Of a stretch of DNA of 64,000 nt, positions 50,458 through 58,947 are shown in pieces. Position 1 is the stretch's first letter; each line of letters starts with the position of its first letter. The notes under the pieces are model-generated. The model was not told the origin of the DNA and made no database searches. It saw only the letters and a program-made list of their open reading frames with translations. The translations under genes were made by a program, and so were the position numbers. The stretch covers positions 1,798,001 through 1,862,000 of the forward strand of contig CAVTQZ010000001.1 of assembly GCA_963737015.1 (NCBI GenBank), in the 5' to 3' direction. This DNA comes from CAVTQZ01 sp963737015. GTDB lineage: Bacteria; Actinomycetota; Acidimicrobiia; Acidimicrobiales; UBA8190.

Positions 50458-51867
50458 TCAACGAGTGTGCCATTTCCGGCGGTCGGGAAGTCCTGAGCGC
50501 TTCACGATCGCCTCGCCGGCGCGCTGGGCACGCTCGAAGAGCGAGGCGGTGTCGATCGTGGTGAGGCGGTAATCGTCGACGACCTTTCTCCCCTCCACGA
50601 AAACCGTGTGCACGCCACGACCGTCAGCCGAGTACACGAGCTGATTCGCGACGTTGTGGAGCGGCGTCCACTCGGGACGCATCCTGTCGTGCAGGACGAG
50701 GTCGGCCGACATGCCGGGCTCTATCGCTCCGACCGATCCCTCGAGCCCCAGGCCCCTCGCACCTCGCAGCGTCGCCATCTCGAAGGCGAGCTCGGCCGGG
50801 ATCTGGGTGGGGTCACGCCGGGCGTCCTTGAAGAGGCCCGCCACGAGATAGGTCGCGCGCATGAGATCGGAGTAGTTGGAGGCGTTGTTGCCGTCCGTGC
50901 CTATTGCGACGTTGACCCCCGCGGCGAGCATCTCGGGGATCTTGCCTATCTGGGTCACGCCGTAGGCGACCTTCAAGGCGGTGGTCGGGCAATGTGCCAC
51001 CGTGCAGCCGCGTCTCGACATGATCGCGATCTCCTCGTCGTCGACGTGCACGCAGTGAGCCATCACGACGTTTGGACCGAGCACGCCGAGCTCGTCGAGG
51101 TGCACCATCGGTCTCTGCCCGAAGCTTGCGAGAAAGCCCTCGGGGTCCATGGCAGCAGGCGACATGTGGAAGTTCATGCCGGTGGCGGCATCCTTCGCCA
51201 GGTTGCTCGCCGCGCTCCACAACTCGTCGGTGCATGTCGTGTGGCCCACGACCATGGGCCAGCTTTCGACCAGGCCACCACCCGAGCCGAAGCGCGACTG
51301 GTCGTCGCCCAGCCGGGAGATCGCCTCCGAGGTCGACTGACGGTACACGGCCGGCTCGGGCGGGAGGTCCCAGATCCAACGCCCGACACGCGCCCTTATC
51401 CCCATCTCGTCGAGCGCGGCGATCACGGCGTCGAGGAATCGGATGGTCCCCGCCTCGATGAACGAGGTGGTTCCCGACAACAGCATCTCGGCGGCAGCGA
51501 GCTGCGCGGAGATGTGCTCGTCCTCCTCCTCGTGCGCTGCGTACAGGGGGCACAGCCACTGAAAGACGTTCTCTTCGAAAGGTGTGTCGTCGGGCACGAA
51601 GCCGCGCGTGAGCGGCTCACCCGTGACGTGTATGTGCGTGTTGACGAGCCCGGGCGTGACGACGAAACGGCCGCCGTCGATGACTTCGTCGGCGTCGAAG
51701 GATTCCCGGAGCTCCGAAGCGTCGCCCACAGCCTCGATCCTCCCTCCTGCGATCGCCACCGAGCCGTGTCCGAACACCTCACGGTTGGAATTCATGGTCA
51801 CGATCACGGCTCCGTCGACGAGTACGTCGACATGGCGTGCACCGAACGGGTTCGCCGTAGCGCTCAT
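50458..51867 (-). CDS. Amidohydrolase, TRZ/ATZ-MTA deaminase type (copy A)
   Basis: About 469 residues from ATG 51867 inside the methyltransferase stop. The deaminase-like metal site is present: the HxH pair in GLVNTHIHVTGEPLTRGFVPDD near residue 78, the histidine in MNFHMSPAAMDPEGF, VMAHCVHVDDEEIAIMSRRGCTVAHCPTTALKVAYGV and the aspartate in VAIGTDGNNASNYSDL. It may remove an amino or other group from an N-heterocycle. It is a clear paralogue of the gene at 58948-60435 (same NASNYSDL, LFKDARRDP and PEWxPLH segments). The long upstream frame is arginine-rich and out of frame with the methyltransferase gene. Confidence 0.9.
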   Translation of the reverse strand: MSATANPFGARHVDVLVDGAVIVTMNSNREVFGHGSVAIAGGRIEAVGDASELRESFDADEVIDGGRFVVTPGLVNTHIHVTGEPLTRGFVPDDTPFEENVFQWLCPLYAAHEEEDEHISAQLAAAEMLLSGTTSFIEAGTIRFLDAVIAALDEMGIRARVGRWIWDLPPEPAVYRQSTSEAISRLGDDQSRFGSGGGLVESWPMVVGHTTCTDELWSAASNLAKDAATGMNFHMSPAAMDPEGFLASFGQRPMVHLDELGVLGPNVVMAHCVHVDDEEIAIMSRRGCTVAHCPTTALKVAYGVTQIGKIPEMLAAGVNVAIGTDGNNASNYSDLMRATYLVAGLFKDARRDPTQIPAELAFEMATLRGARGLGLEGSVGAIEPGMSADLVLHDRMRPEWTPLHNVANQLVYSADGRGVHTVFVEGRKVVDDYRLTTIDTASLFERAQRAGEAIVKRSGLPDRRKWHTR

Positions 51868-52901
51868 GCGCCACCCGCCGAACGTGCGAGCAACACCGAC
51901 GTAGGGGGAAGAGGTGACTCGACGGCCTCGACTTCCAGATTCGAAGCCGCGAGCCACGCGACTGCCTGGCTCCTCGTGAAGGTAGAGCCTCTCGTGGTGT
52001 TCGCCACCATGGTCACACCGAGCAGCTGCGCCTGAGGCGGGCCGGTCAGGTCGTCCTCGAGGAGGTACTCGGCGACGAGCACGAACCCGCCCCGAACCAC
52101 GGAGTCCGCCGCCTTCCGTACGAGTGACGCCGCGCCTTCGTCGCCCTCGCCGCGACAGACGTTCGCGAGGACGACGAGGTCGAACGCCCGCGGCGGCAGC
52201 TCGAGCTTCCAGTAGTCCCCGGCGAGGATCTCGCAGCGCGAGCTGAGCCCAACTGCTGCGAGGTGACGCTCGGCGACGGGTACGACGGCCTCCAGCTCGT
52301 TCACCACGGCCCGTCCCTCGGGGCGCGACTCGAGTACCGCCGTCGTCCACGGAGCTGCGCCTGCGCCAATGTCGAGCACCCTCACGTCGGGGGGCAGGCG
52401 CTCGTCGAGCAGGGAGACGAACGCTGCACGCGCCGTTGCGAGCTGCGCGGGAAAGGTGGCTTCGGCGAGCTCTGTGAAGAACACCCCGGCCTCTCCGTCC
52501 ACGTCGCGCGGCGGATCGGCCCCGCGCACCGTGTCGGCGAGACCAGGCCAGTTCTCGAGCGGACCCGGAGAGCTCCGTACGAGGGCACCGAGGTACCCGG
52601 GCCTGCCGCGGACCAGATGAGCAGCGGCGAGCTCTGAGAGCGCGAAGCCTTCTGCGCTCCGATCGAGGGTCCCCGCGGCGACGTTCCCGCCCAGCAGGGC
52701 GAGCATCCTGTCCTCGTCCGCACCGCAACGCGTCGCGATCTCCTTCGCGCTGAGCGCTCCGTCGGACAGCGCCTCGAATACGCCGACCTCATCGGCCGCT
52801 CGGACCGAGAAGTAAGTGGTGTAACCGTTCACGAGCCCCCAGATCCGGGCGATGGGTGGCAACGGCGGCGGCGCGGAGCCTGGTCGCGCATCGGTGCTCA
52901 C
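51864..52901 (-). CDS. Class I SAM-dependent O-methyltransferase-like protein
   Basis: About 345 residues from GTG 52901, overlapping the dehydrogenase stop (GTGA). An N-terminal winged helix (about 15-100, IARIWGLVNGYTTYFSVRAADEVGVFEALSDGALSAKEIATRCGADEDRMLALL) precedes a methyltransferase domain with the SAM motif VRVLDIGAGAAPWTTAVLE, the acidic EL at the end of strand 2 and GDYWKLELPPRAFDLVVLANVC. The end GVTMVANTTRGSTFTRSQAVAWL resembles the acetylserotonin/hydroxyindole O-methyltransferase group. A small hydroxylated aromatic is the expected substrate. It sits between the two genes that are adjacent in the second copy of the module. Confidence 0.85.
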   Translation of the reverse strand: MSTDARPGSAPPPLPPIARIWGLVNGYTTYFSVRAADEVGVFEALSDGALSAKEIATRCGADEDRMLALLGGNVAAGTLDRSAEGFALSELAAAHLVRGRPGYLGALVRSSPGPLENWPGLADTVRGADPPRDVDGEAGVFFTELAEATFPAQLATARAAFVSLLDERLPPDVRVLDIGAGAAPWTTAVLESRPEGRAVVNELEAVVPVAERHLAAVGLSSRCEILAGDYWKLELPPRAFDLVVLANVCRGEGDEGAASLVRKAADSVVRGGFVLVAEYLLEDDLTGPPQAQLLGVTMVANTTRGSTFTRSQAVAWLAASNLEVEAVESPLPPTSVLLARSAGGA

Positions 52902-53929
52902 TGGAGGACGAGGATCTTGCCGGCGGCTTCGCCGCCCTCCATCCTCGCCTGCGCCTCGGAGGCGTCGGCGAGCGAGAAGCGGGAGTCGATCACCGGCTCG
53001 AAGCCCGCCTTCCAGTAGAAGTCGAGCATCTGTCCGAACTCCTTCGCGCCGTAGGGGTCGACACCGAGGAGGGAGATGCCGAAGTGGTAGGTGAACGGAA
53101 GGTTGAACGTCGCCTCTGTCCCCGTCGTCGTACCTGCGAAGACGACGCGTCCGCGAGGCCTCAGAGCGAAGATCGTCTGTTGGAAGAGCGCCGGCCCCAC
53201 GTGATCGAACGCGATGTCGACGCCGTGCCCCCCGGTGAGCTCCTTGCACCTCGCGATCAGGTTCTCCGTCGAGGTGTTGACAGTTTCGTCCGCGCCGAGC
53301 CGTCGAGCCAGGGCGAGCTTGTCCTGCGAACGTGCGGTCGCGATCACCCGGGCCCCGCAGCGCTTGGCGATCTGGATGGCAGCTATCGTCACCCCGCTTC
53401 CAGCGCCGTGCACGAGCAGTGTCTCGCCCACTCGCAGATCCCCGACCACGACGATGGCGTGCCAAGCCGTCGAGTACGCCGTGGGTATCGTCGCCGCCTC
53501 CTCGAAGTCGACTTCCTCCGGCAGCTTGTGGAGATGGTCTGCCGGCACCGAGCAGAGCTCCGCGAATCCCCCCGGACGTGTCCCGCCCACGACTTCGACG
53601 TAGGGGCAGAGCCCGTCGTCGCCGCTGCGGCACCGGTCGCACTCGTTGCACTCGATCGCGGGGTTCACCAGGACGCGGTCTCCGCGGTGGAAGAGCTCCA
53701 CCCCGGCGCCTGTCTCCTCGACGGTGCCTGCGACGTCCATGCCCGCGATGTGGGGAAGGCTGAAGCCGGGGAGTAAGGCCGGCCCGCTGCGCTGCAGGAT
53801 GTCGAGCCTGTTCAATGCCGCCGCGCGTACCCGTACCAGGACGTCTCCTGGACCGACCGCCGGGTCCGCGACGTCCTCGTGGCTGAGGACCTCTAGACCG
53901 CCGAATCCCTTCTGTACGACCGCCTTCAT
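52898..53929 (-). CDS. Zinc-type quinone-oxidoreductase-like dehydrogenase (MDR, copy A)
   Basis: About 343 residues from ATG 53929. Medium-chain dehydrogenase features: VRAAALNRLDILQRSGPALLPGFSLPHIAGMDVAGTVEE, the structural zinc cysteines in CNECDRCRSGDDGLCPYV, GGTRPGGFAELCSVPADHLHKLP and the nucleotide motif LLVHGAGSGVTIAAIQIAKRCG. It lacks the first catalytic-zinc cysteine (ALNRLDIL in place of CxxD), as in quinone-oxidoreductase-like members. It is paralogous to the gene at 60432-61463. It follows the permease genes by about 28 nt in the importer unit. Confidence 0.9.
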   Translation of the reverse strand: MKAVVQKGFGGLEVLSHEDVADPAVGPGDVLVRVRAAALNRLDILQRSGPALLPGFSLPHIAGMDVAGTVEETGAGVELFHRGDRVLVNPAIECNECDRCRSGDDGLCPYVEVVGGTRPGGFAELCSVPADHLHKLPEEVDFEEAATIPTAYSTAWHAIVVVGDLRVGETLLVHGAGSGVTIAAIQIAKRCGARVIATARSQDKLALARRLGADETVNTSTENLIARCKELTGGHGVDIAFDHVGPALFQQTIFALRPRGRVVFAGTTTGTEATFNLPFTYHFGISLLGVDPYGAKEFGQMLDFYWKAGFEPVIDSRFSLADASEAQARMEGGEAAGKILVLQ

Positions 53930-53957
53930 GGATCGACGAGGTGCGTCGCGGATGCCG

Positions 53958-54869
53958 TCACGACATTCCGCGTGTGAAGGGTTGCGCGAGGGCGCGCGGC
54001 GCCCTGTACGACTTCGCCAGGAAGACCATCGCCCCGAGGGCCGCAATGTACGGAAGCGCCAGAAGGAACTGTGCGTTGAGGCGGTGACCGAGCGTCGGCA
54101 AGACGAGTCCCATCGCCGAGGCGGCGCCGAAGAGGATGCACCCGAGCATTGCACCCCTCAAGGTCCAACCGCCGAATATCACAGCGGCTATCACCACGAA
54201 ACCGATCCCGGCCGTCATGTCCTGGTTGAACGCCCCGACTATGCCGAGGGACAAGAACGCGCCCCCGAGCCCCGACAAAGCGCCGCACAGGTACAGGGCC
54301 TGTCGCCTGCGAACGTTCACACGGATCCCCATCGAGTCCGCCGCCTGTGGGTTCTCCCCGGTCGCTCTCACCTGCAGGCCCCAGGTGGTTCGCTCCAAGA
54401 ACCACCAGGCCGCGGGGATGATGAAGAACAAGAGATACAGCGGCCAACTCTGGTCGAAGATCGACGGCCCCACTGCCGGAATCCTCGACAGGAGCGGAAC
54501 ACGCCACGCGGCGATCTTGGCCGGGTTCAACGTGAAGGCCGTGGCGAAGTAGTCGGTGAGGCCGAGAGCCAGCGCATCGAGGGTCAGTCCGACGACGAAA
54601 GTGTTCGCCGCGAGTCTGTGACTGAAGTTGGCGTGGATGGCGGCCACCAAGAGCCCTGCGGCAATGCCGATCACAAGGCCCAGCACGGGCGAGCCCGTGG
54701 CGCCGGCTCCGACGACTGCGCAATAGGCCCCGGTCAACATCATCGCTTCGATCGAGATGTTCAAGGTGCCTGCACGTTCGGCCACGTACTCACCGGTTCC
54801 TGCGAAGAGCAATGGCGCGCTCTGCTTCACCACCCCCGTGAGAACGATCGTGGCGTCTACGACGCTCAT
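53958..54869 (-). CDS. Nucleoside-type ABC transporter permease (second subunit)
   Basis: About 303 residues from ATG 54869, overlapping the other permease (ATGA). It has eight to nine hydrophobic segments; family segments are PLLFAGTGEYVAERAGTLNISIEAMMLTGAYCAVVGAG and TTWGLQVRATGENPQAADSMGIRVNVRRRQALYLCGALSGLGGAFLSLG. These are the typical cytoplasmic loops of BmpCD/NupBC-type permeases. It forms the channel with the gene before it and is driven by the double ATPase. Confidence 0.93.
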   Translation of the reverse strand: MSVVDATIVLTGVVKQSAPLLFAGTGEYVAERAGTLNISIEAMMLTGAYCAVVGAGATGSPVLGLVIGIAAGLLVAAIHANFSHRLAANTFVVGLTLDALALGLTDYFATAFTLNPAKIAAWRVPLLSRIPAVGPSIFDQSWPLYLLFFIIPAAWWFLERTTWGLQVRATGENPQAADSMGIRVNVRRRQALYLCGALSGLGGAFLSLGIVGAFNQDMTAGIGFVVIAAVIFGGWTLRGAMLGCILFGAASAMGLVLPTLGHRLNAQFLLALPYIAALGAMVFLAKSYRAPRALAQPFTRGMS

Positions 54870-56026
54870 GCCGCCGCCCGCAGTACCACCTGACGCGCTG
54901 CCCGTAGCCGGCGCGCCCACTCCTGGCGCTCGAGGAAGACCGGTGGGAAGACGGTCGCCAGGACGAGGAGCCCCTCGAGCACTTGTCCGAGGTAGTTGGG
55001 AACGCCGGTCGAGAGAAGGAAGTTGCCGCCGGTGCGGATGATCGCGAAGAGGATCGACACGGGCAGAAGCGCCCACGGCTGGTCGCGACAGACGAGGGCC
55101 GCCAACAGACCGTCGTTCCCGAAGTTGTTGTCGAAGCCCGCCTGGATGCGGTACACGTTGCCTGTCAATAGGACACCTCCGGCGAGGCCGGCGAATGCGC
55201 CCGAGATCACGAGGGCGATCCCGGCGATGCCGGCCACGCGCACTCCGAAACGGCGCGAGGCGATCGGGTTCGCACCGACCATACGCAGCCGCATGCCCCA
55301 TCGGCTCTTCGACATGAGGACCGCCAATCCAACGACCGCCCCGACGGATATGAGGATCCCGCTGCTCACACCGAAGCTGGGGTACTGGCCCGGGTGTGGC
55401 AGCCGCACGTTCCCCGGCAAAAGCACCGACTGAGGCAGGCCCCCCGCTTCACCTCCGGGCGGAGTCGGCTCCTGGAGCAGCGACTGGCTGCTCACCACGT
55501 AGGCGAGGACCTGTATCGCGATGTAACTGAGGAGAAGCGTGGAGATGACGACGTTGATGTTCCGCCATATGCGCAGCAGGGCGGAGATGCCGGCCCACAG
55601 TGCGCCACCGAGGATCGAGCACAACAGAGCGAGCATGAGCACCAGAGGTCCCGGGCCGTGGACCTTGATGGCGATGAATGCCGCCGCGGTGGCGCCCATG
55701 ATGAGCTGCCCGGTCTGGCCGATGTTGAACATCCCCGCTCTCACCGATATGAGGGTCCCGAGCGCGACGAGCATCACGGGTATCGAATCGTCCAAGGTCT
55801 GCCCGATCGTTCCGGCGTTCGAGATGCTCCCCTGGTAGATGGCGCTGAAGACGCTCCAGGGTGAGTGGCCCACCGCGAGGACGAGCATCGCCACGAGGAA
55901 CAGAGCGGTGAAAGCCGACACGAAGTAGAGCCCGACGAGACGTCCCCAAACGGCCGCTTTGGAAGGATCTCCCTCTATCTCGGACGGGCGGCGCATCGCC
56001 TCGATCCAGCCGGACAGGACGTTCAC
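54866..56026 (-). CDS. Nucleoside-type ABC transporter permease (first subunit)
   Basis: About 386 residues from GTG 56026, overlapping the ATPase stop (GTGA); the longer open frame is out of frame with the ATPase. It has eight or more membrane segments and the family loops IPVMLVALGTLISVRAGMFNIGQTGQLIMGATAAAF and KSRWGMRLRMVGANPIASRRFGVRVAGIAGIALVISGAFAGLAGG. This is the longer member of the permease pair found in guanosine/uridine and other nucleoside importers. The cytoplasmic N-terminus of about 30 residues is hydrophilic. Confidence 0.93.
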   Translation of the reverse strand: MNVLSGWIEAMRRPSEIEGDPSKAAVWGRLVGLYFVSAFTALFLVAMLVLAVGHSPWSVFSAIYQGSISNAGTIGQTLDDSIPVMLVALGTLISVRAGMFNIGQTGQLIMGATAAAFIAIKVHGPGPLVLMLALLCSILGGALWAGISALLRIWRNINVVISTLLLSYIAIQVLAYVVSSQSLLQEPTPPGGEAGGLPQSVLLPGNVRLPHPGQYPSFGVSSGILISVGAVVGLAVLMSKSRWGMRLRMVGANPIASRRFGVRVAGIAGIALVISGAFAGLAGGVLLTGNVYRIQAGFDNNFGNDGLLAALVCRDQPWALLPVSILFAIIRTGGNFLLSTGVPNYLGQVLEGLLVLATVFPPVFLERQEWARRLRAARQVVLRAAA

Positions 56027-57666
56027 GCGACGTGGCCCCCCATGAGAAGGCCCAGTCGTTCCATGTTGACGCTCTGCCGTGTCATCTCGCCGACGTTGCG
56101 CCCGGCGTGGATCACGACGATGCGGTTCGCGATCGCGAGTATCTCGTCTATCTCCGTCGACACGAGCAAGATGCCGACGCCTCGAGCGGCCGCCGCTCGC
56201 AGCTGCTCGCTCATGTACTCGATCGCGCCGACGTCGAGTCCACGCGTCGGCTGGACTGCCACGAGTATCACGGGGTCGCGCGACAGTTCGCGCGCTACCA
56301 CCACTCGCTGCTGACTGCCTCCCGAGAGCGCCGCCATAGGGGTCTGCGGCGAGGGCGTGGCGATGTCGTACTCGTCGATGAGCTCCTGGGCCCGCTTCCT
56401 GATGGCGGATCCGTTCAGAAGGATGCCTCCGCGCATGAACCTCCCGAGGTCGGACGCGACGAGGTTCTCCGCGACCGACATCCGAAGTACGCACCCGGAC
56501 TTGTGACGGTCGTCGGGGATCACGCTCACCCGTGCGTCGAGGAGCGCAGATGCACGGGCGGGCACCTCGCGGCCTTCGACTTCGATCGTTCCCGCGCTCG
56601 GCGTGACGATGCCGCTCATTAGGTCGCCCAGTGTCGATTGTCCATTGCCCTCGACGCCTGCGACTCCGACTATCTCGCCGCGTGCGACCTCGACCGAGAA
56701 GCCGTCGAGCAGGCGGTTCCCCTCGGGACTGCGCACCTCGACGTCACTGAGACGCAGAGCGGGCAACGGGGCGTGGGTGTCGCTCACCACTTTTGCGAGC
56801 TCGTCGGCCAACCCGTTCGCGTCCGCTGCAGACTTCTCGTCGAGGAGCCCCACCGCCGCCATCTCCGCCTGGAGGAGCACCTCGCGTCCGACCATCGCGC
56901 GTGCCAGCTGGTGCGCATCGGCTTCGGAGGTCTTCATCGAGCCGACCACCACGCCGTCGCGCATGATCGTCACGCGGTCCGTCGCGTCGAGCACCTCGTC
57001 GAGCTTGTGGCTGATGAGGATCACCGAGAGCTCGTCGTGCTCGACCACCTGACGGAGCACCTTGAAGAGGTCTCGGGATTCGGCCGCGGTGAGAAGCGAG
57101 GTCGGCTCGTCGAGGATGAGCACCTCGGGCTTCAGCGTGAGGCATTTCACGAGCTCGACGCGCTGTCGCTGTCCGACGGTGAGCTCCTCGACTCGCACGT
57201 TCGAGTCGACCACCAGTCCGTAGCGCTCGGTGACCTCCTGAACCGCACGCACCGCCTCGCTCTTTCGCAGACCTCCCCGATGAGCGAGGGCGACGTTCTC
57301 CCAAACCCTCAAGCGGTCCACGAGACTCAGGTGCTGCTGGGCCATCGCCAGGCCGAGGCTGGTGGCGTGCACCGGGTCGCTCACGACGACAGGCCGCCCG
57401 CCTATGCGGATCTCGCCACCGTCGAGCTGGACGAGGCCGATGAGCACCTTCATCAAGGTGGTCTTGCCGGCACCGTTCTCGCCGAGGAGGCCGTGTATCT
57501 CCCCTCGGTCGATCGACAAGCTGACGCCTCGGCATGCCACGACGGTGCCGTAACGCTTGGTGACCGCCCTCAGCTCGACTGCGGACCGGTCGCTCTGTGG
57601 CGGCACCGAAAGACCTGCGCCCAGGCCCGCCGACACCGTCTCGCCTAGTTGCTCACCCGCGCCCAA
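56023..57666 (-). CDS. Nucleoside/sugar-type ABC transporter double ATPase
   Basis: A 547-residue protein with two ATPase domains. The start is uncertain: TTG 57666 has no clear ribosome site and a later GTG would remove about 10-20 residues. Domain 1 has Walker A GLLGENGAGKTTLMK, signature VEELTVGQRQRVELVK, Walker B VLILDEPTSLLT and HKLDEVL. Domain 2 has a degenerate Walker A GVEGNGQST, signature LSGGSQQRVVVAREL and the atypical Walker B VILVAVQPTRGLDVGAIEY. The degenerate second site is normal in this family. It powers uptake through the two downstream permeases. Confidence 0.92.
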   Translation of the reverse strand: MGAGEQLGETVSAGLGAGLSVPPQSDRSAVELRAVTKRYGTVVACRGVSLSIDRGEIHGLLGENGAGKTTLMKVLIGLVQLDGGEIRIGGRPVVVSDPVHATSLGLAMAQQHLSLVDRLRVWENVALAHRGGLRKSEAVRAVQEVTERYGLVVDSNVRVEELTVGQRQRVELVKCLTLKPEVLILDEPTSLLTAAESRDLFKVLRQVVEHDELSVILISHKLDEVLDATDRVTIMRDGVVVGSMKTSEADAHQLARAMVGREVLLQAEMAAVGLLDEKSAADANGLADELAKVVSDTHAPLPALRLSDVEVRSPEGNRLLDGFSVEVARGEIVGVAGVEGNGQSTLGDLMSGIVTPSAGTIEVEGREVPARASALLDARVSVIPDDRHKSGCVLRMSVAENLVASDLGRFMRGGILLNGSAIRKRAQELIDEYDIATPSPQTPMAALSGGSQQRVVVARELSRDPVILVAVQPTRGLDVGAIEYMSEQLRAAAARGVGILLVSTEIDEILAIANRIVVIHAGRNVGEMTRQSVNMERLGLLMGGHVA

Positions 57667-57703
57667 CTCGACGCCAACCTACGCAGTCTCGACGGAGGAC
57701 TTC

Positions 57704-58822
57704 CTACGACGGCTGGGGCGTGGCATCGATGAGCGCCGTTGTGTTCACCTTGCCCTGGCCGATCTGGGTCATGAGCGTGTTGAGCGGGGCGTTCGACTCC
57801 ACGCCTTGAGGATGGCAGAACTGCACCGTCGGAACCGGCGTTATGCCGAGGTTGAAGAACTTCGTGACTCCGACCTTCATCTTGCCGGTGGCGAACTGCT
57901 GCAGCGCGTAGGGCAGGTAGTAGCCGGGGTCGTAGACCTGGCGTATGTCGAAGTTCACGCCCTGAGACGAGCAGTAGTTCCCGCCGTCGCTGATGACAGC
58001 TCCACCGTTTTGCACCACGTACTGGGAGGTCGGGAAGAGGGCCCCACCGAGGTACGGGAAGATCAGCTTGACGCCCTTCGTGATCATCGACTGCGCAGCA
58101 GTGATCGCCGGTCCCGAGGCGTTGAAGTCACCGGTGTAGGTGGTGAGCAGCGTGGCGTTCGGGACGATGGAGCGCATACCGGCCAGGTAACCGCGGGCGG
58201 GACGCTCGGTGAACGAGAGAGCCGGACCGGCGACGAATCCGGCGACCGTTGCGTTGTGCTGCTTCAGCCAGAGCCCCATTGCCACGCCCGTCACGTACGA
58301 CTGCGGGTCCGAGGCGTCTTCGGCGAGGTAGTAGTACTTCGAGGGAGGCATGGTGCCCTGGCTGGCATAGGCCCAGAACGGCGTTCCGCTGCAAACGGAA
58401 GTGGCGGCAGCCGGCCCTGCGGCGGCGAGCTCGCTCTCCCCGATGAGCACGAGATCGACGTGCTGCGCGCACATGTTCTGCGCGGCCTGCGCCGCCTGAG
58501 CGGGGTTCACGTTGCCCTGGACGATCGGCGTCGCCCAGTGGTACCTGTGCGCGTACTGGTCGAGGGCGTCTACCTCGCTCTGGTAGTAACCGTGGTCGGT
58601 TACGTCACCCGCGGTGATGAGGCCGACCTTCACCGGCCCGGAGTGGACGGCGGGCTCGTGGGGAGGCAGGTATCCGCTCGTCGCATTTCCGGGCCACCCC
58701 CATGGACCGGAACCGGTGGCTGTGGAACTCGAGGAGCCGGAGCTGCACCCGAACGCCAGGACCCCGAGACTGGCCAGGATCGCACCAACTCCGAAACGCT
58801 TCTTGCCGAGCGCCAGCTTCAT
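57704..58822 (-). CDS. BMP-family ABC transporter substrate-binding lipoprotein
   Basis: About 372 residues from ATG 58822, preceded by GGAGGGGAAG. The signal peptide (ALGKKRFGVGAILASLGVLAFGC) ends in a lipobox cysteine followed by a serine-rich linker. The mature protein has VKVGLITAGDVTDHGYYQSEVDALDQYA, then LVLIGESELAAAGPAAATSVCSGTPFWAY, GFVAGPALSFTERPARGYLAGMRSIVPNATLLTTYTGDFN and IFPYLGGALFPTSQYVVQNGGAVISDGG, the BMP (PnrA-like) pattern. BMP proteins bind purine nucleosides or related compounds outside the membrane. It is the first gene of the importer-catabolic unit. Its substrate would reveal what the whole unit does. Confidence 0.92.
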   Translation of the reverse strand: MKLALGKKRFGVGAILASLGVLAFGCSSGSSSSTATGSGPWGWPGNATSGYLPPHEPAVHSGPVKVGLITAGDVTDHGYYQSEVDALDQYAHRYHWATPIVQGNVNPAQAAQAAQNMCAQHVDLVLIGESELAAAGPAAATSVCSGTPFWAYASQGTMPPSKYYYLAEDASDPQSYVTGVAMGLWLKQHNATVAGFVAGPALSFTERPARGYLAGMRSIVPNATLLTTYTGDFNASGPAITAAQSMITKGVKLIFPYLGGALFPTSQYVVQNGGAVISDGGNYCSSQGVNFDIRQVYDPGYYLPYALQQFATGKMKVGVTKFFNLGITPVPTVQFCHPQGVESNAPLNTLMTQIGQGKVNTTALIDATPQPS

Positions 58823-58947
58823 CGACGTCTTCCCCTCCAAGGTGTGGGCGGGCCCCTATGAACCCCCGTCGGCCACCACTATCAGGCATTTTGTTACGAA
58901 AACGCAACGCCCGAAGGAGCGAAAGTTACTCCGGGCCCCTAGGGCTG

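Noticed and set aside
58823..58947. A/T-richer spacer upstream of the BMP gene with TTGTTACGAAAACGCAA-like symmetry
   Set aside because: The symmetry is imperfect and single; it probably holds the promoter of the importer unit, but no operator can be supported.
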